Below, in pieces: positions 8,194-17,228 of a stretch of 37,876 nucleotides of DNA; within the stretch, counting starts at the first letter, position 1, and every line of letters starts with the position of its first letter. The stretch is from Bacteroidaceae bacterium. Lineage in GTDB: Bacteria > Bacteroidota > Bacteroidia > Bacteroidales > Bacteroidaceae. Location of the stretch: contig JAUUPT010000039.1 of assembly GCA_030843315.1 (NCBI GenBank), positions 1-37,876 on the forward strand, read 5' to 3'. The notes below the pieces were generated by a model that saw only the letters and a list, made by a program, of their open reading frames with translations, did no database searches and was not told the DNA's origin. Position numbers and translations under genes: made by a program.

Positions 8194-9380
8194 TAAGAGT
8201 TATGCTCAGAAGAAGCCCGGATATAGGCGCGATAAAGGCTTCTTTTGGTCACGGGCACTAAGGGAAGATAGCCCGACACAAGCCTGTTGCCCTCTACAAC
8301 AAGAGGATCCATGGAATCTTGCGCGTGCTTCGTTTGCAGTTCTTCATTAGAGGGGTAGTACTCGATGCGGAAATGCCCGGTGCTTCCGGCTGCCAGGAAG
8401 CGGTCGCAGAACAAGCGGGCAACGACACCCATATTCATTCGCAGGTTAATCTCCACGCAAGGATGGACGGCGTATGCTGTGCCTTCGGAACTCCGGCAAA
8501 CCATCATGTCCACACCCAGATAACCGGTATAGAAGCTGCCATATATTGCCGTCAACCGGTTTTGCAGATGTTCCCGTATACTGATTAAGGCAGACAAAGG
8601 AACGTATTCCGCCAATTTCGTCTCTATTGCATCAGAAGACAACAACTCATTACCCAGATAAGCACCTTTTGCATTGGTAGTAAACAGGGAATAACCGGCA
8701 AAACGCACCGCACCCTGCCCGTCGGAATAGAATTCCATGGCGAAATCCTTTACCTTATTATATATAGCAGAACCGATCAGATAGCCCTGCTCCTTCAAAA
8801 CATGGCCGCACCAGTTGGCGGCAGATTCGGGGAAATGGCCATAACACCATAACAGCCCCTTGCCACTGCCCGACCAAGGGGCTTTGAATACGTAATCCCC
8901 CTCCTGCTCCACCTGCTTCTTGCATGCATTCAAATCTAATAAACAATCGCTCTTGCCACAACAAGCCTCCATGCCCGCAAACGTATCCAGTATCTCCATC
9001 GCCTTCTTGCGCGAAGAAAGTTCACGATAAATTTGTAGAGCAGACGGCGACGGCAGGCTGTGTTCGGCAATTCCTCCCTTCAGCATACGCTTGCGGAAAG
9101 AAGGGTTCCAGCCCCAGGGAATGACCTGCGCTTCAGCATAATCGGGCAGTTCCGGCTCCGTGACCAATTGCACCTGTAAAGGGAAAATCTGCTGCACGTG
9201 TTTCAAGAAATCGGCATTATAAGCCGAAGGTGCCAGCACCGCACTTCCGGGACGGGCATACCAAACGGGAAGCAACGCCAAATCCTGCGCCATGCTGCGG
9301 GCAGAAGCCGGAGCCATGTAATGTTCCTCATTATCAGCGAGTGCCAAGTCGGCGTCGGGATTAAAAGTATAAAGTTCCAT
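8193..9380 (-). CDS. Uncharacterised ATP-grasp-like protein
   Basis: 395 residues, no signal peptide, so cytoplasmic. The N-terminus MELYTFNPDADLALADNEEHYMAP and the middle part are not catalytic motifs I can name. YVFKAPWSGSGKGLLWC (about residues 172-188) looks like the ATP-binding lysine and glycine-rich loop of ATP-grasp enzymes, and HPCVEINLRMNMGVVARLF (about 315-333) resembles the metal-binding acidic/Asn motif plus a downstream Arg. This layout recalls the R2K-type ATP-grasp proteins described by comparative genomics. Such enzymes join a carboxylate to an amine or thiol; the substrate is unknown. It has its own promoter and is divergent from the AAA ATPase. The fold call is moderately sure; the reaction is not known. 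Confidence 0.72.
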   Translation of the reverse strand: MELYTFNPDADLALADNEEHYMAPASARSMAQDLALLPVWYARPGSAVLAPSAYNADFLKHVQQIFPLQVQLVTEPELPDYAEAQVIPWGWNPSFRKRMLKGGIAEHSLPSPSALQIYRELSSRKKAMEILDTFAGMEACCGKSDCLLDLNACKKQVEQEGDYVFKAPWSGSGKGLLWCYGHFPESAANWCGHVLKEQGYLIGSAIYNKVKDFAMEFYSDGQGAVRFAGYSLFTTNAKGAYLGNELLSSDAIETKLAEYVPLSALISIREHLQNRLTAIYGSFYTGYLGVDMMVCRSSEGTAYAVHPCVEINLRMNMGVVARLFCDRFLAAGSTGHFRIEYYPSNEELQTKHAQDSMDPLVVEGNRLVSGYLPLVPVTKRSLYRAYIRASSEHNS

Positions 9381-9411
9381 CTGATTAACAATTCCATATT
9401 ATTTGAGACTG

Positions 9412-9443
9412 CAAACTTACAGAGAAAAAGAACATCCTACAAA
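9412..9443 (-). promoter_or_regulatory. Bacteroides-type promoter of the ATP-grasp-like gene
   Basis: On the minus strand TTTG (9440-9443), a 20-bp spacer and TAAGTTTG (9412-9419) match the consensus. The start codon at 9380 follows about 30 bp later. Confidence 0.65.
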
Positions 9444-9486
9444 TATATAAAAGTTAACTATCGGGGAGATAATCTGCTATGTCTAC

Positions 9487-9517
9487 TTTGCAAATCAATA
9501 AAAAAGCAGTATATTTG
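9487..9517 (+). promoter_or_regulatory. Bacteroides-type promoter of the AAA ATPase gene
   Basis: TTTG (9487-9490), exactly 19 bp, then TATATTTG (9510-9517): a full consensus match. The start codon is at 9544. Confidence 0.7.
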
Positions 9518-9543
9518 CCCCCCGATAAACCGAACATACTAGC

Positions 9544-10722
9544 ATGGAAGCATTTTACCGTACACACGCCTATCTCGTAGAGCACACCAATGCCCCCGTA
9601 CGCCGCGACCTCATGGATGAGATTAACTGGAACGACCGCCTTATTGGCATTAAAGGAACAAGAGGTGTGGGAAAGACCACCTTCTTGCTGCAATATGCCA
9701 AGGAAAAGTTTGGTACCGACCGCTCCTGTCTTTTCATCAACATGAACAACTTCTACTTCTCCGGACATGGAATCGTAGAGTTTGCCGCCGAGTTCCAGCG
9801 TCGTGGAGGAAAGGTATTGCTGATAGACCAGGTATTCAAACATCCTGATTGGAGCAAAGAACTGCGCATGTGCTACGACCGCTTCCCTAATCTGAAAATC
9901 GTGTTCACCGGTTCGTCCGTGATGCGTCTGAAAGAGGAGAACCTGGAACTGCGCGACATCGTGAAAAGTTACAATCTCCGTGGTTTCTCCTTCCGTGAAT
10001 ACCTGAACCTGCAAACGGATATGAAATTCCGCGCCTACTCGCTGGAAGAGATTCTCAGCAACCACGAACAGATAGCCAAAGGCATCCTCTCCAAGGTACG
10101 CCCGCTGGACTATATGCAGGACTACATGCACCACGGCTTCTACCCCTTCTTCCTCGAAAAGCGCAACTTCTCGGAGAATCTGCTCAAGACAATGAACATG
10201 ATGGTGGAGGTAGATATATTATTAATCAAACAAATCGAACTAAAGTATCTCTCGAAGATAAAAAAATTATTATATTTGCTGGCCGTGGACGGGCCGAAAG
10301 CTCCGAATGTCAGCCAACTGGCAAACGACATACAGACCTCCCGCGCCACCGTAATGAATTACATCAAATATCTGGCCGATGCGCGCCTTATTAATATGGT
10401 ATATCCCAAGGGAGAAGAATTCCCCAAGAAACCGTCGAAGATAATGATGCACAATTCAAATCTGATGTATTCCATCTATCCCGTAAAGGTGGATGAACAG
10501 GATGTACTGGACACTTTCTTTGTGAACGCCATGTGGAAAGACCACAAGGTGAACAAGGGAGACAAGAACATCTCGTTTATGGTAGACGAAGTGATGCCTT
10601 TCAAGATATGTCCGGAAGGTATGAAGATAAAGAACAATCCGGGGGTGACCTATGCGCTGCATAAGGCCGAGATAGGCCGCGGCAATCAGATTCCCTTATG
10701 GTTGTTTGGCTTTTTGTATTAA
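9544..10722 (+). CDS. AAA ATPase (AAA_14 / DUF4143 type)
   Basis: 392 residues. Walker A is GTRGVGKT (residues 38-45). The Walker B position reads VLLIDQV (D95, Q96), so the usual catalytic Glu after Asp is a Gln, and the sensor-like FTGSS follows at about 121. A winged-helix-like segment (PNVSQLANDIQTSRATVMNYIKYLADARLI, about residues 260-290) is followed by a degenerate C-terminal domain in the place of the DUF4143 nuclease-like module. Members of this family are widespread and mostly uncharacterised. It is cytoplasmic by sequence. It has its own strong promoter and stops 40 bp before the oxidoreductase gene, so some read-through is possible. Confidence 0.85.
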   Translation: MEAFYRTHAYLVEHTNAPVRRDLMDEINWNDRLIGIKGTRGVGKTTFLLQYAKEKFGTDRSCLFINMNNFYFSGHGIVEFAAEFQRRGGKVLLIDQVFKHPDWSKELRMCYDRFPNLKIVFTGSSVMRLKEENLELRDIVKSYNLRGFSFREYLNLQTDMKFRAYSLEEILSNHEQIAKGILSKVRPLDYMQDYMHHGFYPFFLEKRNFSENLLKTMNMMVEVDILLIKQIELKYLSKIKKLLYLLAVDGPKAPNVSQLANDIQTSRATVMNYIKYLADARLINMVYPKGEEFPKKPSKIMMHNSNLMYSIYPVKVDEQDVLDTFFVNAMWKDHKVNKGDKNISFMVDEVMPFKICPEGMKIKNNPGVTYALHKAEIGRGNQIPLWLFGFLY

Positions 10723-10762
10723 CAAAAGAGATAATTTTTAATTTAATAAATTCAATTTAGTT

Positions 10763-13700
10763 ATGACTAAACAGAAGAAATTCATCACTTGTGATGGTAA
10801 CCAGGCTGCAGCACATATCTCGTATATGTTCTCTGAAGTAGCGGCTATCTACCCCATCACTCCCTCTTCTACGATGGCTGAATACGTAGACGAATGGGCT
10901 GCTGCAGGTCGCAAGAACATCTTCGGCGAAACAGTATTGGTACAGGAAATGCAATCGGAAGGCGGCGCTGCCGGTGCCGTTCACGGTTCTTTGCAGGCCG
11001 GTGCGCTGACGACTACTTACACTGCTTCGCAGGGTCTGTTGCTGATGATTCCGAACATGTACAAGATTGCCGGTGAATTCCTGCCTTGTGTGTTCCATGT
11101 ATCGGCCCGTACGTTGGCAAGCCACGCATTGTGTATCTTCGGTGACCACCAGGACGTGATGGCTACCCGCCAGACTGGTTTCGCTATGTTGGCCGAAGGT
11201 TCCGTGCAAGAGGTTATGGACTTGGCAAGTGTAGCCCATCTGGCTACCATCAAGAGCCGCGTTCCGTTCGTTAACTTCTTCGACGGCTTCCGTACTTCTC
11301 ACGAAATACAGAAAATCGAGATGTTGGAGAACGAAGACCTCGCTCCGCTCATCGACCAGGAAGCTCTGGCCGAATTCCGTGCCCGCGCATTGAATCCGAG
11401 AAATCCGGTAGCTCGTGGTATGGCTGAAAATCCCGACCACTTCTTCCAACACCGCGAATCATGCAACAACTACTATGAAGCAGTTCCTGCTATCGTAGAA
11501 GAATATATGAACGAACTGTCCAAAATTACAGGCCGCAAATACGGTTTGTTCGATTACTACGGTGCCGAAGATGCAGAACGCGTGATTATCGCAATGGGTT
11601 CTGTAACGGAAGCTGCCCGCGAAGCTATCGACTACCTCGTAGCCAACGGTGAAAAAGTGGGTATGGTTGCCGTACACTTGTATCGTCCGTTCTCTGCCAA
11701 GCACTTCCTCGCTGCTGTACCTAAGACAGCTAAGAAGATTGCCGTACTTGACCGTACGAAGGAACCGGGCGCTAACGGCGAACCGATGTACCTCGACGTG
11801 AAAGACTGCTTCTACGGTGCAGCCGATGCTCCGGTTATCGTGGGCGGTCGCTACGGTTTGGGCTCCAAGGACACTACTCCTGCTCAAATCATCGCCGTAT
11901 TCAAGAACCTGGCTATGCCGATGCCGAAGAACCACTTCACAATCGGTATCGTAGACGACGTTACCTTCACTTCACTTCCCCAGGAAGAAGAAATTGCATT
12001 GGGCGGCGCAGGTATGTTCGAAGCCAAGTTCTACGGTTTGGGTGCTGACGGTACGGTAGGTGCCAACAAGAACTCTGTAAAGATTATCGGTGACAATACC
12101 GACAAACACTGCCAGGCTTACTTCTCTTACGACTCCAAGAAGTCAGGTGGTTTCACTTGTTCTCACTTGCGTTTCGGTGATACCCCGATTCGTTCTACAT
12201 ATCTGGTAAATACGCCGAACTTTGTGGCTTGCCACGTTCAGGCTTACTTGCAGATGTACGACGTTACCCGCGGTCTGCGTAAGAATGGTTCATTCTTGCT
12301 GAACACCATCTGGGAAGGCGACGAACTGGCTAAGAACCTGCCTAACAAGGTAAAGAAATACTTCGCAAAGAATAATATCACCGTTTACTATATCAACGCA
12401 ACTCAGATTGCACAGGAAATCGGTTTGGGCAATCGTACCAACACGATTCTGCAATCTGCATTCTTCCGCATCACAGGCGTAATTCCTGTTGAACTGGCTG
12501 TAGAACAGATGAAGAAATTCATTGTTAAGTCTTACGGCAAGAAGGGTGAAGATATCGTAAATAAGAACTACGCTGCCGTAGACCGTGGCGGTGAATACAA
12601 ACAACTGACCGTTGATCCGGCTTGGGTTAACCTGGCTGACGATGCAAAGGTTGAAAACAACGATCCGGCATTCATCAACGAAGTAGTTCGTCCTATCAAT
12701 GCACAAGACGGTGACTTGTTGCCGGTATCTGCATTCAAGGGTATTGAAGACGGTACTTGGGAACAAGGTACTTCTCAATACGAGAAACGTGGCGTAGCAG
12801 CTTTCGTTCCCGAATGGAATCCTGAAAACTGTATCCAGTGTAACAAGTGTGCTTACGTTTGTCCTCACGCTTCTATCCGTCCGTTCGTACTCGATGCTGA
12901 AGAGCAGAAGGGTGCTGACTTCGCTCAACTGAAAGCAGTGGGTAAAGCATTCGACGGCATGACATTCCGTATTCAGGTAGACGTTCTCGACTGTCTGGGT
13001 TGTGGCAACTGTGCCGACATCTGCCCGGGCAACCCGAAGAAGGGTGGCAAGGCATTGACTATGAAGCATCTTGAAAGTCAGCTTCCTGAAGCTGCCAACT
13101 GGACTTACTGTTCAGAAAACGTAAAGAGCAAACAACACTTGGTTGACATCAAGGCCAACGTGAAGAACTCTCAGTTCGCAACTCCGTTGTTCGAGTTCTC
13201 CGGCGCTTGCTCCGGTTGTGGTGAAACTCCGTATGTGAAGTTGATTACTCAGTTGTTCGGTGACCGCGAAATGGTTGCTAACGCTACGGGGTGTTCTTCT
13301 ATCTATTCCGGTTCAGTTCCTTCTACTCCCTATACTAAGAACGAACAGGGTCACGGTCCTGCTTGGGCTAACTCATTGTTCGAGGACTTCTGCGAATTCG
13401 GTTTGGGTATGGAACTCGCCAACGAGAAGATGCGTGCACGTATCGTGAAGTTGTTCAACGAGATCCTGTCTAAAGACAACGCTCCTGACGAAGCTAAGGA
13501 AGTATTGAAAGCATGGATTGAAAACATGTACGATGCAGACAAGACGAAAGAACTTGCTCCGCAAATCGAAGCTATCATCGAACAAGGTGTAGCAGCTGGT
13601 TGCCCGACAAGCAAGGAACTGAAAGGCTTGACTCAATACCTGGTTAAACGCAGCCAGTGGATTATCGGTGGTGACGGCGCTTCTTACGATATCGGTTACG

Positions 13701-14323
13701 GTGGTCTCGACCATGTAATTGCCAGCGGTAAGGACGTTAACATTCTGGTACTCGACACGGAGGTTTACTCCAACACGGGCGGTCAGTCTTCCAAGGCTAC
13801 TCCGGTAGGTGCAATCGCTAAGTTTGCTGCAGCCGGTAAGCGTGTACGCAAGAAAGACCTCGGTCTGATGGCTACTACTTACGGTTATGTATATGTTGCT
13901 CAAATCGCTATGGGTGCCGACCAGGCTCAGACTCTGAAAGCTATCCGCGAAGCAGAAGCATATCCCGGTCCGTCACTCATCATCGCTTACGCTCCGTGTA
14001 TCAACCACGGTTTGAAGCAGGGTATGGGTAAGAGCCAGGCTGAAGAGGAAAAGGCTGTGAAGTGTGGTTACTGGCACTTGTGGCGTTACAACCCGGCTTT
14101 GGAAGCTGAAGGCAAGAACCCGTTCACGCTGGATAGCAAAGAACCGGATTGGAGCGGATTCCAAGACTTCCTGAAGGGTGAAGTTCGTTACGCTTCCGTA
14201 ATGAAACAATATCCGCAAGAAGCTGACGAACTGTTCAAAGCAGCAGAAGAGAATGCTAAATGGCGTTACAACAGCTACAAGCGTCTGTCCAAAGAAAACT
14301 GGGGCGCTGAAGTTGCTGAATAA
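10763..14323 (+). CDS. nifJ: Pyruvate:ferredoxin (flavodoxin) oxidoreductase
   Basis: Single-chain 1186-residue enzyme that converts pyruvate and CoA to acetyl-CoA and CO2 and reduces ferredoxin or flavodoxin, central to anaerobic energy metabolism in the cytoplasm. Domains in order: pyrimidine-binding domain starting YMFSEVAAIYPITPSSTMAE, the gamma-type domain (GGFTCSHLRFGD), two [4Fe-4S] motifs CIQCNKC (from residue 690) and CLGCGNC (from 744), the third-cluster cysteines CSGCG (from 816), and the thiamine-diphosphate motif GDGASYDIGYGGLDH with NTGGQSSKATP. The length matches the family. Codon use is more biased toward GGT, GCT, CGT and AAC than in neighbours, as expected for a highly expressed gene. 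It ends at a strong terminator. Confidence 0.97.
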   Translation: MTKQKKFITCDGNQAAAHISYMFSEVAAIYPITPSSTMAEYVDEWAAAGRKNIFGETVLVQEMQSEGGAAGAVHGSLQAGALTTTYTASQGLLLMIPNMYKIAGEFLPCVFHVSARTLASHALCIFGDHQDVMATRQTGFAMLAEGSVQEVMDLASVAHLATIKSRVPFVNFFDGFRTSHEIQKIEMLENEDLAPLIDQEALAEFRARALNPRNPVARGMAENPDHFFQHRESCNNYYEAVPAIVEEYMNELSKITGRKYGLFDYYGAEDAERVIIAMGSVTEAAREAIDYLVANGEKVGMVAVHLYRPFSAKHFLAAVPKTAKKIAVLDRTKEPGANGEPMYLDVKDCFYGAADAPVIVGGRYGLGSKDTTPAQIIAVFKNLAMPMPKNHFTIGIVDDVTFTSLPQEEEIALGGAGMFEAKFYGLGADGTVGANKNSVKIIGDNTDKHCQAYFSYDSKKSGGFTCSHLRFGDTPIRSTYLVNTPNFVACHVQAYLQMYDVTRGLRKNGSFLLNTIWEGDELAKNLPNKVKKYFAKNNITVYYINATQIAQEIGLGNRTNTILQSAFFRITGVIPVELAVEQMKKFIVKSYGKKGEDIVNKNYAAVDRGGEYKQLTVDPAWVNLADDAKVENNDPAFINEVVRPINAQDGDLLPVSAFKGIEDGTWEQGTSQYEKRGVAAFVPEWNPENCIQCNKCAYVCPHASIRPFVLDAEEQKGADFAQLKAVGKAFDGMTFRIQVDVLDCLGCGNCADICPGNPKKGGKALTMKHLESQLPEAANWTYCSENVKSKQHLVDIKANVKNSQFATPLFEFSGACSGCGETPYVKLITQLFGDREMVANATGCSSIYSGSVPSTPYTKNEQGHGPAWANSLFEDFCEFGLGMELANEKMRARIVKLFNEILSKDNAPDEAKEVLKAWIENMYDADKTKELAPQIEAIIEQGVAAGCPTSKELKGLTQYLVKRSQWIIGGDGASYDIGYGGLDHVIASGKDVNILVLDTEVYSNTGGQSSKATPVGAIAKFAAAGKRVRKKDLGLMATTYGYVYVAQIAMGADQAQTLKAIREAEAYPGPSLIIAYAPCINHGLKQGMGKSQAEEEKAVKCGYWHLWRYNPALEAEGKNPFTLDSKEPDWSGFQDFLKGEVRYASVMKQYPQEADELFKAAEENAKWRYNSYKRLSKENWGAEVAE

Positions 14324-14345
14324 TTCCAGGAATTTAAAATAGAGA

Positions 14346-14382
14346 ATAAAGGCTGCTTCGGAAAACCGAATGCAGCCTTTAT
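14346..14382 (+). terminator. Intrinsic terminator of the oxidoreductase gene
   Basis: ATAAAGGCTGC (14346-14356) pairs with 14372-14382, extended by TTCGG/CCGAA around an AAAA loop with one bulged T, and a TTTATTTG tail follows. It sits 22 bp after the stop codon. Confidence 0.85.
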
Positions 14383-14410
14383 TTGTTAATAACCATAAAA
14401 TTATAATATT

Positions 14411-14599
14411 ATGATTGGACTTATTGTTTGGATTATCGGTGTAGTACTGGCAGTAAAAGCTGCAATTGAGATTATGAAATGGAATGTGGACGGAGTAAAG
14501 AAATTGCTCGTTGCCATCCTTGTCGTGTTCACCAGTTGGATAGGATTAATCTTCTACTATTTTTGGGGAAGAGACAATTTGGAGCAAATGCTGAAGTAA
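14411..14599 (+). CDS. Small two-helix membrane protein (PLDc_N-like)
   Basis: 62 residues: helix one MIGLIVWIIGVVLAVKAAIEI, a basic linker, helix two LLVAILVVFTSWIGLIFYYF, then WGRDNLEQMLK. The ending YYFWGR resembles the membrane anchor found at the N-terminus of cardiolipin synthases (PLDc_N), here without any enzyme domain. The start ATG follows the oxidoreductase terminator by about 30 bp. Function unknown. Confidence 0.65.
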   Translation: MIGLIVWIIGVVLAVKAAIEIMKWNVDGVKKLLVAILVVFTSWIGLIFYYFWGRDNLEQMLK

Positions 14600-14647
14600 G
14601 CTTTATGCCTTCTGAGCAAGAGATGAAACAAGAAATAACATAAATCA

Positions 14648-14680
14648 TTGCTTCATTTCTAATAAAAGTCTTTATCTTAG
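14648..14680 (+). promoter_or_regulatory. Possible promoter of the metal-uptake operon
   Basis: TATCTTAG (14673-14680) has one mismatch to TAnnTTTG, and TTG (14648-14650) lies 22 bp upstream. The following 18 bp lead to the start codon at 14699. Weak; no clear metal-repressor palindrome is visible. Confidence 0.3.
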
Positions 14681-14698
14681 TCGCCGACTTAACAAGTT

Positions 14699-15034
14699 AT
14701 GCAGATGAAGAGAAAGGCTAAAAGCAGAATAGTCATCGCATGGGTGTTACTCGTAACACTCATGCCGCTTTTTGTGGTAAAGGCTACCCACTTCCACGAA
14801 AATAGCAAGACGTCTGCCTGCCAGCCGATAAAAGGGCACACTCATAGCCCCGGCGACCAATGTCTCATCTGCCAATTTACCCTCTCCCCTTTTACCCAAG
14901 CCGAGTCTTTTCAAATTCATGTATTTGTTTCTGTCTTTGATTTCGAACCGGCCCAATATGCAGATAAGGTTTGCATCACGATGCTTTATCCTTATCATCT
15001 GCGTGCCCCTCCCACCCAATCATACATATTATAG
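14699..15034 (+). CDS. Small His/Cys-rich exported protein ahead of a TonB receptor
   Basis: 111 residues (a second ATG at 14705 is equally possible). One N-terminal hydrophobic segment (IVIAWVLLVTLMPLFVV) is followed by likely metal ligands: THFHENSKTSACQ, GHTHSPGDQCLICQF, with three His pairs or near-pairs and three Cys. The layout recalls DUF2946-like small proteins that precede TonB receptors in Bacteroidetes. The start of the receptor gene follows after 34 bp, so they are probably co-transcribed. Metal sensing or delivery in the periplasm is an inference from the ligands and neighbours. Confidence 0.7.
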   Translation: MQMKRKAKSRIVIAWVLLVTLMPLFVVKATHFHENSKTSACQPIKGHTHSPGDQCLICQFTLSPFTQAESFQIHVFVSVFDFEPAQYADKVCITMLYPYHLRAPPTQSYIL

Positions 15035-15068
15035 CTCTCTATCGACAAATTTAGAATGATTGGAATCT

Positions 15069-17228
15069 ATGCGTATCAGATATATTTTGAGTACGCTGGG
15101 AATTTGTATCACCTCAACAGTTTATTCACAGATTACTGACTCCGTCAGAAGTGTGTCTTTGTCCGAAGTGGTTGTGACGGAATCGTACCGCCACGCCCAG
15201 AACAAGAAGACTGCGCTTACGGTCGACGTGCTCCAGGAAGACTTCCTGAGCAAGCACTTCACCGGTAATCTAATACAAGCTATAGAGAATGTTCCCGGTG
15301 TACAGTCAATGGATATCGGTGCAGGGTTTTCCAAACCTATGATAAGAGGATTGGGATTCAACCGCATCGCCGTATCCGAGAATGGAATTAAACAAGAGGG
15401 TCAGCAATGGGGTGCCGACCATGGATTGGAAATCGATGCCTTCAATGTAGAAGGAGTACAAATACTGAAAGGGCCGTCTTCGTTGCTTTATGGCAGCGAT
15501 GCCATGGGAGGTGTCATTGAGATACTTCCGACTTCGATGCCGACGGAAGACCAGGTATTTGGGGAGGCTTCCTTTCTATACAAGTCCGTGAACGATGGCT
15601 TCGGCGGTTCGCTGATGTTGGGCCTGAAAAAAGGCCCGTGGTTGCTACGGGGACGATTTTCGGAACAGCATTTCGGTGACTATCGCGTACCCACAGATAC
15701 CGTTGTCTACCTGACTCAGCTAATGCCTGTATATGGAAGGCGGCTGAAGAATACCGCCGGTTATGAGCGTAATGCCAACTTCTTTGCATCCTACGATGCC
15801 AGGAAGCGATACCGTTCGGACTATTCTGTCAGCAATGCCTACCAGAAGATGGGATTCTTTCCGGGAGCACATGGCATTCCGGATATTTCCCGTCTGCAAG
15901 ACGATGGCAATAGCCGAAACATAGACCTGCCCAACAGTTGGGTGAATCACTTCAAAGCAAGTACACACCAGCAGTATGCATGGGATGGGCTGATCCTTTC
16001 CGGTGACTTGGGCTACCAGTATAACCACCGGGAGGAATGGAGTTCGTTCCATACCCACTACGGCACGCAACCTGTGCCGGAGAAAGATCCGGATAAGGAG
16101 CTGGCCTTCATGCTGCACACGCTCAGTACTTCGCTGAAACTGCGCATCGTTCGCTCTTCTTCATGGGAGCACACACTGGGTTGGGATATGCAGGGGCAGA
16201 AAAATACCATTGCGGGATATTCGTTCTTGCTGCCCGAATACAAGCGGTTTACTACCGGCGGTTTCTGGCTCTCAACCTGGCACCCCAGCAACCGGCTTTC
16301 CATCAGTGGAGGGGTGCGATACGACTACGGGAAGATAGACATTACGCCTTATCAAGACCCGTATCTGGAGGAATATCTTCGGGAGCAGGGCTATCCGGAT
16401 GACAAAATAGCCGAAAACGAATGGCGCAGTTATCCGGTAAACCGAAGTTTCGGAGATTATTCCTGTTCTATCGGTGTAGTGTGGAATCCTTCGCCGACGC
16501 ATCTGTTGAAGGTGAATGTTGGCCGTAGCTTCCGCTTGCCAGGAGCTAATGAGTTAGCTTCCAACGGGGTGCATCATGGTACGTTCCGTCACGAACAAGG
16601 GGATGCCTCCCTGAATTCGGAGCACGGATGGCAGTTGGATGCTTCTTATGAGCTGACTTACAAGGGTGTGCATTTCTCATTGTCACCTTTTGCCAGTTGG
16701 TTCGATAATTACATCTACCTTCAACCTACGGGTGAATGGTCTGTGCTGCCCCACGCCGGGCAGGTCTACCGTTACACCGGTGCAAGGGCTGTCTTCCTGG
16801 GAGGTGAAACCAGTGTAAGCATCGACATCCTCCGCAGCCTGAACTACCGGTTCAGCGGTGAATACGTCTATACTTACAATCGCGACGACCATACGGCACT
16901 CAGCTTTTCGCCGCCTGCCTCCCTGCGCAATACATTGACATGGCATCGGAAGAAGTATGAGCTGTATATAGAACACCAAGGTATCGCTTCGCAAAACCGT
17001 ATAGCCCGGAATGAAGACCGCACGCCCGGAGCCAATCTGCTGCATCTGGGTAGCAGCCTTCGCCTGCCGATAGCCGGAACGGAAGTAGAGTTCTCCCTCA
17101 CTGCCCGTAACATATTGAATACGAAATATTACAATCACCTAAGTTTCTATAGAAAGGTAGAAATCCCGGAACCGGGACGTAACCTTCAATTATTTATTAA
17201 AATACCACTTAAACGATTACTAAAATGA
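15069..17228 (+). CDS. TonB-dependent outer-membrane receptor, ZnuD-like
   Basis: About 719 residues from the ATG at 15069 (MRIRYILSTLGICITSTVYSQ, a clean signal peptide; an in-frame TTG at 15060 only adds MES). The plug domain is visible: SLSEVVVTES as TonB-box region, NVPGVQSMDIGAGFSKPMIRGLGFNRI, and VEGVQILKGPSSLLYGSDAMGGVIEI. The barrel contains GRSFRLPGANELASNGVHHGTFRHEQGDASL, a stretch typical of ZnuD/heme/zinc-type receptors, with clustered His. The end LFIKIPLKRLLK is not a classical aromatic terminus. There is no SusD partner and no CarboxypepD_reg-like N-terminal domain, so it is a micronutrient receptor rather than a glycan SusC. The downstream gene overlaps the stop. Zinc or another transition metal is the best guess. 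Confidence 0.85.
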   Translation: MRIRYILSTLGICITSTVYSQITDSVRSVSLSEVVVTESYRHAQNKKTALTVDVLQEDFLSKHFTGNLIQAIENVPGVQSMDIGAGFSKPMIRGLGFNRIAVSENGIKQEGQQWGADHGLEIDAFNVEGVQILKGPSSLLYGSDAMGGVIEILPTSMPTEDQVFGEASFLYKSVNDGFGGSLMLGLKKGPWLLRGRFSEQHFGDYRVPTDTVVYLTQLMPVYGRRLKNTAGYERNANFFASYDARKRYRSDYSVSNAYQKMGFFPGAHGIPDISRLQDDGNSRNIDLPNSWVNHFKASTHQQYAWDGLILSGDLGYQYNHREEWSSFHTHYGTQPVPEKDPDKELAFMLHTLSTSLKLRIVRSSSWEHTLGWDMQGQKNTIAGYSFLLPEYKRFTTGGFWLSTWHPSNRLSISGGVRYDYGKIDITPYQDPYLEEYLREQGYPDDKIAENEWRSYPVNRSFGDYSCSIGVVWNPSPTHLLKVNVGRSFRLPGANELASNGVHHGTFRHEQGDASLNSEHGWQLDASYELTYKGVHFSLSPFASWFDNYIYLQPTGEWSVLPHAGQVYRYTGARAVFLGGETSVSIDILRSLNYRFSGEYVYTYNRDDHTALSFSPPASLRNTLTWHRKKYELYIEHQGIASQNRIARNEDRTPGANLLHLGSSLRLPIAGTEVEFSLTARNILNTKYYNHLSFYRKVEIPEPGRNLQLFIKIPLKRLLK

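Noticed and set aside
12290..13069. Minus-strand 259-codon open frame
   Set aside because: Antisense shadow within the strongly codon-biased oxidoreductase gene.
15060..15068. TTG start for the TonB receptor
   Set aside because: The ATG at 15069 gives a standard signal peptide without the extra MES residues.
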